From assembly GCF_000010165.1 (NCBI RefSeq), contig NC_012491.1:5031001-5095000 (forward strand): DNA of 64,000 nt, read 5' to 3'. Positions 15,670 to 23,651 of the stretch are shown here, in pieces. Position 1 is the stretch's first letter. Each line of letters starts with the position of its first letter. Source of the DNA: Brevibacillus brevis NBRC 100599. Lineage in GTDB: Bacteria > Bacillota > Bacilli > Brevibacillales > Brevibacillaceae. The position numbers and the translations under genes were made by a program. The notes under the pieces are model-generated. The model made no database searches. It saw only the letters and a list, made by a program, of their open reading frames with translations, and was not told where the DNA came from.

Positions 15670-16623
15670 TTGAAAAAGACATGGTTGTATCCTGCAATTG
15701 CAGGTATTGTGCTGTTGGCTTCTGGTTGTGCAAATAATGCTGCGCCTAATTACACGCATCCGAACAAGACGATGTCGAACCAGTCTGCTCCGCACGTCCG
15801 AAATTTTGATGGAATGCACGTCCGTAACTACGATGGCATGCGCTCGACGAACATTGACGGGTATCATCATACCCGTAATTACACTGGTGCTGGCACCACT
15901 AGTCTCGACGGGCTCCACGTCCGCAACTACGACGGCACTCGTGATGGACTTCATGTTCGCAATGGCATGGGACTGACCAACAATGCTGGGAATAACTATG
16001 GTGCATATCCAAATGGTACTTACCCACATGTAAACAACTACAACGCCTACACGAGTGGAATGAGACCGTACAATGCCTTTACGGATCATAAAGCTGGTAT
16101 GGGTACATCGGGTGTTTACAATGCGCCAACTGGTACAAACCATTCCATTTACCAGCAGCATGGTACAAACCGCGGTGGAGCAGGTGTCATGCAAACTGGA
16201 ATGCCACACATGGGCTATGTGCAGACTGATCGTCAGCATATGAAAACTGCCAGTGTAACAAACGTCTATGTAGACCGTGAAGCATTGGCAAAAGCTGTAG
16301 GGAATGTCACTGCTAGCTGCCCTGGCGTACAGCGTTCTACCGTCTTGGTAACGGACAAAGAAGTTTTTGTAGGCTTGCATACACAAGGAGCAGATGCGCG
16401 CACAGCGAAAAAACAGGCAAGAATGAACGCCGAATCGGTTTCACCACGCTATTACAAAGTGTATGTCACCGATAATCCGAATGACATTCAAGAAATCGCT
16501 CGTGTAGCAAGTCGCTCCAGCAATGTGAGTACAGCGCGTACAGAAGATGCGAGAAGCATTGACACGCTCGTCAAGCGTATGGGTGGAACATCCCATAACG
16601 TGAAGACAACAACCAGCCGCTAA
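15670..16623 (+). CDS. yutC: YutC, YhcN/YlaJ-family sporulation lipoprotein with RNYDG repeats
   Basis: This lipoprotein of about 317 residues has the lipobox LLASGC (Cys20). Residues of about 35-105 carry imperfect repeats built on HVRNYDGM, TNIDGYHHTRNY and SLDGLHVRNYDG. A Gly/Asn/Tyr-rich linker follows, and then the YhcN/YlaJ domain (ALAKAVGNVTASCPGVQRS, VTDKEVFVGL, SPRYYKVYVTDNP) found in spore inner-membrane lipoproteins. The TTG at 15670 follows AGGGGGTG by about six bases. Gene order next to yutD and lipA matches B. subtilis yutC. It ends in a strong bidirectional terminator shared with lipA. Confidence 0.85.
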   Translation: MKKTWLYPAIAGIVLLASGCANNAAPNYTHPNKTMSNQSAPHVRNFDGMHVRNYDGMRSTNIDGYHHTRNYTGAGTTSLDGLHVRNYDGTRDGLHVRNGMGLTNNAGNNYGAYPNGTYPHVNNYNAYTSGMRPYNAFTDHKAGMGTSGVYNAPTGTNHSIYQQHGTNRGGAGVMQTGMPHMGYVQTDRQHMKTASVTNVYVDREALAKAVGNVTASCPGVQRSTVLVTDKEVFVGLHTQGADARTAKKQARMNAESVSPRYYKVYVTDNPNDIQEIARVASRSSNVSTARTEDARSIDTLVKRMGGTSHNVKTTTSR

Positions 16624-16647
16624 ACGCCTCTCCCCCAAGTAGTGAAA

Positions 16648-16684
16648 AACCCCCTCAACGCTCTTATGGGCGGTTGAGGGGGTT
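16648..16684 (+). terminator. Bidirectional terminator between yutC and lipA
   Basis: An 11-bp stem AACCCCCTCAA-type (16648-16658 with 16674-16684) is flanked by A5 on the left, giving T5 for the minus-strand lipA transcript; the plus strand ends in TTACTTATTATT. Confidence 0.85.
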
Positions 16685-16689
16685 ACTTA

Positions 16690-17592
16690 TTATTGCGCTT
16701 TCGGCATGGATTCTTTTGCAATCGTTTCTTTCGCGGCACTCGCCTGCTCGTGGGCGTGATACGAACTGCGCACCAATGGCCCTGATTCCACGTGGCTAAA
16801 ACCACGGTTCATTCCTTCATCCTTCAAGCGAGCAAATTCATCTGGATGGTAAAACTTTTCTACCTTCAAATGCTTCTTGGTCGGTTGCAAATATTGACCA
16901 ATCGTCATGATGTTGACGTCGACAGAACGCAGGTCATCCATCGTTTCGATGATTTCCTCCATCGTCTCGCCTACACCAATCATCAGACTGGACTTCGTCG
17001 GAATGCTCGGCTGGAATTCCTTCGCCTTTTTCAACAGTTCCAGCGTCCGATCGTATTTGGCTCTTGCCCGTACGCGATCTGACATCCGGCGAACCGCCTC
17101 AATGTTGTGGTTGAGGACGTCAGGCTTTGCGTCCATGACCACTTTTAACGCATCCCAGTTCCCCATAAAATCGGGAATCAATACTTCTACGGAAGCAAAC
17201 GGCAGTCGACGACGAATCGCACGAATCGTATCGGCAAAAATCTGTGCGCCTCCATCTGCCAAATCATCACGAGCAACGGAAGTAACAACGACATGCTTCA
17301 AACGCATTTGTTCAGCTGCTTCTGCTACACGTTCCGGTTCAGCTGTATCCAGCTCCGTCGGTAATCCCGTTTTTACTGCACAAAACCGACAGGCACGGGT
17401 ACATATATCACCCAAAATCATGAAAGTTGCTGTACCGCTTGCCCAGCATTCATGAATGTTGGGGCATTTTGCTTCTTCACAAACGGTATGTAACGTCTTC
17501 GTGCGCATGGTTTGCTTAAGCTCTTTAAAGCTGGCTAGTTCTGATCCTGAAACAAGGTTGATCTTGAGCCACTCCGGCTTGCGTTGCGTCAT
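16690..17592 (-). CDS. lipA: Lipoyl synthase
   Basis: This 300-residue radical-SAM enzyme inserts two sulfur atoms into octanoyl-protein to make lipoyl groups. The auxiliary cluster motif C38-x4-C43-x5-C49 ([13 protein letters not shown]) and the radical-SAM motif C64-x3-C68-x2-C71 (CTRACRFC) are complete. The conserved RSSY that binds the auxiliary cluster is near the end ([10 protein letters not shown]). The ATG at 17592 was taken because GAGGAG lies about eight bases upstream; a GTG at 17601 overlaps that site. It is the B. subtilis yutB position, between yutC and lytH. Confidence 0.96.
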   Translation of the reverse strand: MTQRKPEWLKINLVSGSELASFKELKQTMRTKTLHTVCEEAKCPNIHECWASGTATFMILGDICTRACRFCAVKTGLPTELDTAEPERVAEAAEQMRLKHVVVTSVARDDLADGGAQIFADTIRAIRRRLPFASVEVLIPDFMGNWDALKVVMDAKPDVLNHNIEAVRRMSDRVRARAKYDRTLELLKKAKEFQPSIPTKSSLMIGVGETMEEIIETMDDLRSVDVNIMTIGQYLQPTKKHLKVEKFYHPDEFARLKDEGMNRGFSHVESGPLVRSSYHAHEQASAAKETIAKESMPKAQ

Positions 17593-17693
17593 AGGGCTCA
17601 CTCCTCATGTGACATCATGGTACAAGACAATAACAATTTCCATTATAGAGGTTGGATTTCGGAGGGGCAACCTCTTTCCTGCCCCGGAAACAA

Positions 17694-19889
17694 TTACCCG
17701 ATTCGGTGAACGGCATGGCGCTCCTCTTGGCGAAGCAATGGCGCAAGCATGCGCAGCTCTCGCTCATGACAGGTGAAGAGAAACACTTGATGTTCTTGTG
17801 CCAGCATGGTGACATAGTCAAGCGTTCGACGAAGGCGTTCTTCATCATAATGGACAAAATGATCATCGAAAAAGAGAGGCAATGGCTCCGCCTGCTTGGC
17901 ATGATGCATCAAGGCTAAACGCTGGGCAAGGTAAAGCTGATCGATAGTCCCAGTGGAGCATTGGTCCTGCTCGAGTACCATTTGTTTAGTCGGCGCAAGC
18001 AAACGAACGGCAAATCCGTCACGGGGATCGAGTCTAACATCTCGATACGCTCCCCCTGTAATATGCTCGATGATCTCCGAAGCCTGCTGATTGACAGCGG
18101 GTGTGCTATCTCGTCGCCATTCCCCTACTGCCTCCTGCAGCATTTCCCGAGCCAGCTGAAGGGCATCTCGCTTATTTTGCAGCTGACGAAGTGCTACCTG
18201 GGCTTCCTCAAGCTCATCCGTTGCGCGAGATAATGACAGGCTCTCGTGAACCACCATCTCCCCACTTCCTCTTGCCATTTGTTCCCGCAGCTCCTGCAGT
18301 CTCTCCTCAATCCCTGCCATCTCGATGCGTAATTTGCCTTGCTCGGTTTCAAGCGCGTTTTTTTCCTGATCCAGCAAGTTGCGAAGTGCCTCACCCCAGC
18401 TAGCAGACAAATCAGCTTCCTGCTTCGTTTTCGCCATTTCCGATAGAAGCTGCTCAGATTGTTGCTTGTTTGTGCTTTTCAGTAGCCCTTCCCGTCTTTC
18501 CAAAAATGTATCCCAATTACTCGCCCCCCATCTCTGAACGAGTGTGGTGACCTCAGCATCGATGGAAGCGATCTCTTCTTGTACCTTTTGACTATCCTGT
18601 ACCGCATCTTGATCTGCTGTCTGTTTGACTCCGCCCGTACTCCCGCCTACTCGCAGCAAGAAAACCCCAAAGCCAAACAGCAACAAAGCGACGGTCGCAG
18701 AAATCCCACCCAGAATGGGATGTCCACTTACAAAGCCGATTAACCCGAGAACAGACAATATCCCTGCGCCGCCCCACATTAGGGCAGCTCCCCGTCTCCT
18801 TTTTGCCTGATTGTCTTGTCGGGTGCTGCGTGATGCTGATCTTCGCGGACTTGAAGAAAGGGCGGATACAGCCAATGTCGCCAAACGAATATGTAGTGCT
18901 TCTCGTTGTTTGAGCAATTGTGCGCCTTTTTCATAATCGTGCTGCAAGGGGATAAGCTGGTCATCCATCTGTTGTACGGCTACCGTCGGCATGTTTACCT
19001 GAGTGAGACCTCGTCTTGCCTCTTGATGAATGGCCAATTCACCCTCTGAATGAGCTGTTTGCTCCCACCACTCCCAGTCTTGTTGACTGACAGGAGCATG
19101 GCTTCGTTGCCAGCGTTCCTGCAACACTTTTGCTTGTCCAATCGAACGCTCCAGATGCTGCTGCAATCGGCTTCGCCGCAGTTCTAATTGCTGACATTCT
19201 TCTTTCGCTTCCGCTATTTGCAGTGTCAGTTGGCTGATTGTTCGCCAAGCTACCTTTGCGTTTTCTTTCTCCTGCTCTTTTTGCGCCACCTTCGTAGCGG
19301 CTTTTCCCAAAAGTGTATTTTCGGCCCGTTCTTTTTTACCGATGAGGGCAACCTCTCGATCCAGCTCCGCCAAAATTTGTTGGACAGCCGGATTGGCTTC
19401 TTCCGCAGTCGTAAAAGTCGGAATCAAATGCTCAGCCGCTTGAAGCGGTTCCCTTCTGATCCACGTCAAATCCGTAAATAGACTGCGTGTAAGGCCCGTA
19501 TGCTTTTCGATAAAATTCCGTTCCTTGCGCCTGTCTTCCAAATAAAGCTCAGTCAGCTCCGTCCATTCGGGGTCCAAAAAGAGGCGTGCCTCCTCCCGTT
19601 CCTTCGTCAATTGACGGTGCAGACGATAGGTTTTGCCCGCTAATTTGTACGTAATAATCGTTTCATATGAGCCACTCTGCCACGGACGGTACTTTTCATA
19701 TTCAGGCAAGTATCGCGCCGTTTTGACGTAATCGCGTTTCATTCCATACAAGGCAGCGAAAATGCCTTGTAAGATGGTTGATTTTCCTGACTCATTGGGA
19801 GCATAAAACAGATTGATGCCCGGAGCAAAACGAAAGGAAGCATCCTGCCATTTTCCGAAGCTCCCCAGCACTAACTCCTCTATTTTCAT
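17694..19889 (-). CDS. yhaN: YhaN-like SMC/SbcC-type ATPase with internal membrane spans
   Basis: This 731-residue ATPase begins with a Walker A motif APNESGKST near residue 35. Two coiled-coil halves flank a central pair of hydrophobic segments (ALMWGGAGILSVLGLIGFVSG, then a second ending LLFGFGVFLL), and the protein ends with signature STGTIDQLYLAQRLAL and Walker B LPLFFDDHF. This is the YhaN/AAA_27 type of SbcC relative, which works with the YhaO nuclease. It is shorter than B. subtilis YhaN as remembered (about 960). Membrane spans in the coiled coil suggest a membrane-tethered nuclease complex. Its start overlaps the yhaO stop (ATGA). Confidence 0.85.
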   Translation of the reverse strand: MKIEELVLGSFGKWQDASFRFAPGINLFYAPNESGKSTILQGIFAALYGMKRDYVKTARYLPEYEKYRPWQSGSYETIITYKLAGKTYRLHRQLTKEREEARLFLDPEWTELTELYLEDRRKERNFIEKHTGLTRSLFTDLTWIRREPLQAAEHLIPTFTTAEEANPAVQQILAELDREVALIGKKERAENTLLGKAATKVAQKEQEKENAKVAWRTISQLTLQIAEAKEECQQLELRRSRLQQHLERSIGQAKVLQERWQRSHAPVSQQDWEWWEQTAHSEGELAIHQEARRGLTQVNMPTVAVQQMDDQLIPLQHDYEKGAQLLKQREALHIRLATLAVSALSSSPRRSASRSTRQDNQAKRRRGAALMWGGAGILSVLGLIGFVSGHPILGGISATVALLLFGFGVFLLRVGGSTGGVKQTADQDAVQDSQKVQEEIASIDAEVTTLVQRWGASNWDTFLERREGLLKSTNKQQSEQLLSEMAKTKQEADLSASWGEALRNLLDQEKNALETEQGKLRIEMAGIEERLQELREQMARGSGEMVVHESLSLSRATDELEEAQVALRQLQNKRDALQLAREMLQEAVGEWRRDSTPAVNQQASEIIEHITGGAYRDVRLDPRDGFAVRLLAPTKQMVLEQDQCSTGTIDQLYLAQRLALMHHAKQAEPLPLFFDDHFVHYDEERLRRTLDYVTMLAQEHQVFLFTCHERELRMLAPLLRQEERHAVHRIG

Positions 19890-21013
19890 CGAATGGTCCC
19901 TCCGATCCGCGCCAGAGCCTCTTGTTTGGCTAGCCTGACGATTTCTCGCTCGTCCTCATTTTGCGCACGGGACTCTGCCTCTGCCAGTTTGGAAAGCCAT
20001 CTCCCCCAAACGCCACCATCTGCGATCAGCTTGTCCTCATCCACATCAGGCCAAGTCTGGTCTGTCAGCTGCAACAAAAAAAATCGGGAAAATCGCTGTT
20101 GAAGGACGGACAAGGGAGGTTGAAAATGGGCTGCTCGCTCCCCTATCAGCGTGATGTACATCATATCGGAGTCGTTTTCCTCCATGAGTTGCTGCTCCAT
20201 TCGATCAATGAGCTGCTCAGTTGTTTCGACTCCATTCGCTTTGATTTCCAGCTTTTGAATTTTGCGTGACTGGACAGGAATCGCCGTCAGCTGCAACCTA
20301 CCATCATGATCCAGCTCTCCATACAAAACATGTCGTTCTCCCGCTTCTTTGCTCGTCAATCCTTCTGGAGAGCCTGGGTAAGCTGCGAACGGTTGTTTTT
20401 TGACAGGATGCATGAATGATTCCGGCTTGTGAATGTGTCCCATCGCAACATAATCCATTCCCGTCTGTACAAGCTGCTGCAAGGTGACAGGCGCATACGG
20501 ATGATGCTCTCCTTCTCCTGAATTGGAAAGCACACTGGCATGCAGAACCATCAGATGATGGGTATACCCTTCCAATTTTCCTGGAAATGTATCGAGTGGC
20601 GACTCGTACACATGTGGCTGCCCGAAGCCCCAGCCGTAAATCACGCACGACTTTTCGGGAAATTCATACACCCCCCACTCGGGTGTAAACCAGTAGACGT
20701 TCCCCGACCATTCTAATGTTTGATAAAACGAATCCGCTCGCCACGGATCGTGATTGCCAGGTGCGATCACGACAGGGATTGGTGCGATGCTGGCAAAAAG
20801 ATCACGTAAAAACAAGGCAGTGGATCGTCTTCCCCCGTGGTATTCCAGCAAATCTCCAGCAATGAGCCAGAAGTCTGCTTCCTTTTCCGGAACGAGGTCA
20901 CGGATTCTTTTCATCGTTTGACGAAAATCATCCTGACGCAGCTCGTAGCGCTCCCCCAACATTTGAAGCGGCGCATCCAGATGGACATCCGCTGTATGAA
21001 TAAATGACAGCAC
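19886..21013 (-). CDS. yhaO: YhaO-like SbcD/Mre11-type DNA exonuclease subunit
   Basis: This protein of about 375 residues has the Mre11/SbcD metallophosphoesterase motifs HTADVHLDAPL, LIAGDLLEYHGG, VIAPGNHDPWR, VLHASVL and MGHIHKPE. It should act as the nuclease partner of the SMC-like ATPase encoded immediately downstream, with an ATGA overlap. The GTG at 21013 (VLSFIHTAD) was chosen because GAGGAG lies about 11 bases upstream; the GTG at 21025 overlaps that site. The pair is probably involved in processing DNA ends. Confidence 0.87.
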   Translation of the reverse strand: MLSFIHTADVHLDAPLQMLGERYELRQDDFRQTMKRIRDLVPEKEADFWLIAGDLLEYHGGRRSTALFLRDLFASIAPIPVVIAPGNHDPWRADSFYQTLEWSGNVYWFTPEWGVYEFPEKSCVIYGWGFGQPHVYESPLDTFPGKLEGYTHHLMVLHASVLSNSGEGEHHPYAPVTLQQLVQTGMDYVAMGHIHKPESFMHPVKKQPFAAYPGSPEGLTSKEAGERHVLYGELDHDGRLQLTAIPVQSRKIQKLEIKANGVETTEQLIDRMEQQLMEENDSDMMYITLIGERAAHFQPPLSVLQQRFSRFFLLQLTDQTWPDVDEDKLIADGGVWGRWLSKLAEAESRAQNEDEREIVRLAKQEALARIGGTIR

Positions 21014-21107
21014 GATTATTTCCACTCCTCACATGAAACAGACGAACATATTTTCCCTTTATGATACAGAGGAAAAGGCTGGATGAAAAGCATTGTCAGA
21101 ACGAAAA

Positions 21108-21135
21108 AAACTTCCGCCAGCAATGACGGAAGTTT
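21108..21135 (-). terminator. Terminator of the PfpI-family gene
   Basis: The stem AACTTCCG (21109-21116) pairs with 21127-21134 and is followed on the minus strand by seven T. Confidence 0.85.
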
Positions 21136-21149
21136 GGGGAACTGGTTGT

Positions 21150-21701
21150 TTACTTGAGCAAATGGAGGAATTCACGCATGAAGCCTGGCAAGTCTGGCCA
21201 AGCATGTCCGGAAACAAGATTACCATCGACATGGAGCGTTTCCGTTTGGTAGATCGCTCCACACGCTTCTACATCGGGTCTGCAAGCCTGGTACGCTGTG
21301 ATTTCACGACCGGCTAAGTGCTCACGAACAATCGTCAATACTTGAGAGCCATGGCAGATAGCTGCGACTGGCTTGTTCGTCTCGAAGAAGTGCGCGACAA
21401 TCGGCTTCAAGTGTTCATTGAGCCTGATATGCTCTGGTGCTCGTCCTCCCGGAATAATCAAAGCGTCAAACGCCTCAGGATTAATGTCCGAAAAGGCAAC
21501 ATGGGCGGGAAGCTGATAAGCTGGCTTTTCTGTGTATGTCTCACTGTGTGCTTCGAAATCATGGCAAACGGTGTGCAGGGTTTTCACGCTGGGCGCTGCA
21601 ATGACCGTTTCATACCCTTCTTCCAAGCAGCGGTAATACGGATAGAAAACCTCCAGTGCCTCTACAGCGTCGCCTGTTACAATCAACACTTTTTTGCTCA
21701 T
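21150..21701 (-). CDS. DJ-1/PfpI-family protein
   Basis: This 183-residue class I glutamine-amidotransferase-like protein has the nucleophile elbow AICHGSQ (Cys) and the acidic strand ALIIPGGRAPE. Members include PfpI proteases, YhbO/DJ-1 deglycases and stress proteins. It lacks extra domains, so exact activity is open. The ATG at 21701 has GGAGG seven bases upstream. It stands alone with its own terminator, next to lytH on the other strand. Confidence 0.85.
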   Translation of the reverse strand: MSKKVLIVTGDAVEALEVFYPYYRCLEEGYETVIAAPSVKTLHTVCHDFEAHSETYTEKPAYQLPAHVAFSDINPEAFDALIIPGGRAPEHIRLNEHLKPIVAHFFETNKPVAAICHGSQVLTIVREHLAGREITAYQACRPDVEACGAIYQTETLHVDGNLVSGHAWPDLPGFMREFLHLLK

Positions 21702-21907
21702 CACACAGCCTCCTCATGACGATTTTTAAGGAATACACTCCTCCAGATTTCAATTCTTTGACGATAGGGTGTGCTCCTGCCTCTTTTACCGCAAATTTAC
21801 AAAACTTTCCTCAATAACAACCAAAAGCCCTTCCAAAAGTATCTTGGATAATTCACTCCAACTGGCAGAAACTACAACAAAAGACTACGAGGCAGGAGGG
21901 AGACGGC

Positions 21908-22915
21908 ATGCGAGTTTTCCGCCTAATCATTCAGATCAGCTTGTGCGTGGTTGCAGCTATTTCTCCACTAGAATCCGCCGCCGGAATCGCTCCGTCCGCC
22001 AAAGAGCAAGACCCGGTTCTTCAAGAGCGCCTGCAAGTTTTTTTGCGCTTGGAATCGATGTACGGCATTCCGTGGAATTATTTAGCAGCAATTGATCAAT
22101 ACGAGCGTACCATGAAAATACGCCGAAAGAAGCAGGAGCAGGAAAACGTTTCGCGGCTAACAGCTGTGGACATCCCAAGTGATCGTTGGGCAGGAGCGTT
22201 CAATCCTGACGCGGAGGATACGAATCCGGTATCTATCCAATTTTTTCAAGGGATTGGGATGGATGGAGATGGCGATGGTGTCGCAGATCGTCACAACGAT
22301 CTCGATGCACTCACTACTTTCATACATTACCTATCCCAGTACGGCTTCTCCCACGAAGATTGGCAAATCGGTCTCTGGTCGTACTATCAGCGGGATCGTT
22401 CCGTGAAGACGATCAGGCAGTTCGCGCAGGTGTATGCAAAGTATCAACACCTGGACCTAGATGAGCGGCATTTTCCTATCCCCGCGAGGTACGATTACAG
22501 CTACCGCAGTACATGGGGGGCGCCACGCGGCTGGGGTGGTCGTCGCATCCACGAGGGGACAGATATTTTTGCGAGTCACGGTACCCCTGTCCTCAGCACA
22601 GCGTACGGAGTCATCGAAGTAATCGGCTGGAACAGATTTGGCGGATGGCGAATCGGCATGCGTGACATGGGCAATGTGTACCATTACTTTGCACATCTGT
22701 CCTCGTTTAAAAAGGGGTTGAAGCCAGGTGACATCGTGGAGCCAGGAGAAGTCCTCGGATATATCGGCAGCTCTGGTTATGGGAAGCCCGGCACTTCTGG
22801 CAAATTCCCTCCCCATCTGCATTACGGTATGTACCGGGAGACAGGTGGCGCAGATTGGTCATTTGATCCTTATCCGTATTTACGACGATGGGAACGGCAA
22901 AAGAAGCGGCAATGA
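21908..22915 (+). CDS. lytH: LytH/YunA-type M23 endopeptidase
   Basis: This 335-residue exported protein has a signal peptide/anchor at residues 1-25, an N-terminal helical region (ESMYGIPWNYLAAID) and a C-terminal M23 (LytM) domain. Zinc ligands are visible in GRRIHEGTDI (HxxxD) and in PHLHYG (HxH). In B. subtilis LytH (YunA) is a sigma-K-dependent L-Ala-D-Glu endopeptidase that trims cortex peptidoglycan. Position next to lipA and before yunB agrees. A strong AGGAGGG site lies seven bases before the ATG. No clear sigma-K promoter could be assigned. Confidence 0.85.
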   Translation: MRVFRLIIQISLCVVAAISPLESAAGIAPSAKEQDPVLQERLQVFLRLESMYGIPWNYLAAIDQYERTMKIRRKKQEQENVSRLTAVDIPSDRWAGAFNPDAEDTNPVSIQFFQGIGMDGDGDGVADRHNDLDALTTFIHYLSQYGFSHEDWQIGLWSYYQRDRSVKTIRQFAQVYAKYQHLDLDERHFPIPARYDYSYRSTWGAPRGWGGRRIHEGTDIFASHGTPVLSTAYGVIEVIGWNRFGGWRIGMRDMGNVYHYFAHLSSFKKGLKPGDIVEPGEVLGYIGSSGYGKPGTSGKFPPHLHYGMYRETGGADWSFDPYPYLRRWERQKKRQ

Positions 22916-22930
22916 AGCCGCTTCTTTTTT
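22899..22930 (+). terminator. Terminator of lytH
   Basis: A 12-bp stem (AAAGAAGCGGC and complement GCCGCTTCTTT) overlaps the end of lytH and is followed by T6. Confidence 0.9.
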
Positions 22931-22947
22931 ATGGGCAGCTATTTTCA

Positions 22948-22976
22948 TTGACAGACATCATCCGTAAAAATACAAT
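22948..22976 (+). promoter_or_regulatory. Sigma-A promoter of the tetR-aldehyde dehydrogenase operon
   Basis: TTGACA (22948-22953) and TACAAT (22971-22976) are separated by exactly 17 bases, a near-consensus housekeeping promoter. Transcription should start near 22983. Confidence 0.85.
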
Positions 22977-22990
22977 AAAAACAGAAAAAC

Positions 22991-23004
22991 TGGACAGTTG
23001 TCCA
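22991..23004 (+). promoter_or_regulatory. Putative TetR operator palindrome
   Basis: A perfect palindrome TGGACA-GT-TGTCCA lies about eight bases past the expected start point and ahead of the tetR ribosome site. Binding there would block transcription, consistent with autorepression. Confidence 0.6.
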
Positions 23005-23021
23005 AAAAACGAGGTGAGAAA

Positions 23022-23630
23022 GTGACTACCCAGAAAAAAGCCGAAGTAAAACGGGCATTTTTGATTGAGCAAGCGACTGCTTGTTTGGCTGAAAAAGGGT
23101 ATGCTGCTGTTTCCCTGCGCGACATTGCCAAGGAATCTGGTGTCTCACTTGGCATTCTGCATTATTACTTTTCAAGCAAAGAAGAGCTTTTGCTCGCTGT
23201 AATCTCTAGCTACAAAGGACGTTTTATGGAGGAGCTGGAACGCGAAGTACTCGCAGCTCCATCTGGAAAATGGTCAGCAGCTTTAGGCCGTGTTTTGTGC
23301 CGTAGTCTACAAGAAGATCGAAAGCTGCATCGGCTCTGGTATGACTTGCAGGTACAGGCCATGTACGTTCCAGTGTTTGGTGAACAGGTAAAAGTCATTC
23401 GATCCCGTCTGCATCAGCTCATCTCTCGTATGCTCGTACGATTGCAGCTCGAAGAACAAACCTCATTGACCATCGACGAAGACTCCGCAATCTCACTCAT
23501 TTACTCTGCAATCGACGGATTCCTTTTTCAATTTTTACTCGATGAGTTACAGAGTCCGGAAGAAGCGATTGCCTGCTTTGAACAGACCTTTGCCCATTTG
23601 ATGCATACACTCTTCTCAACTGAATTCTAA
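23022..23630 (+). CDS. TetR-family transcriptional regulator
   Basis: This 202-residue regulator has an N-terminal TetR HTH (ATACLAEKGYAAVSLRDIA, GVSLGILHYYFSSKEELL) and an all-helical ligand domain resembling BetI/FadR-like TetR proteins (TetR_C_6 type). The GTG at 23022 follows GAGGTGA by about five bases. It is the first gene of an operon with an aldehyde dehydrogenase 21 bases downstream, under a near-consensus promoter with a palindrome in the leader. The ligand may be an aldehyde, fatty acid or related metabolite; that is inferred from context. Confidence 0.85.
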   Translation: MTTQKKAEVKRAFLIEQATACLAEKGYAAVSLRDIAKESGVSLGILHYYFSSKEELLLAVISSYKGRFMEELEREVLAAPSGKWSAALGRVLCRSLQEDRKLHRLWYDLQVQAMYVPVFGEQVKVIRSRLHQLISRMLVRLQLEEQTSLTIDEDSAISLIYSAIDGFLFQFLLDELQSPEEAIACFEQTFAHLMHTLFSTEF

Positions 23631-23651
23631 TCTCCTGAATCGAGGTGATTC

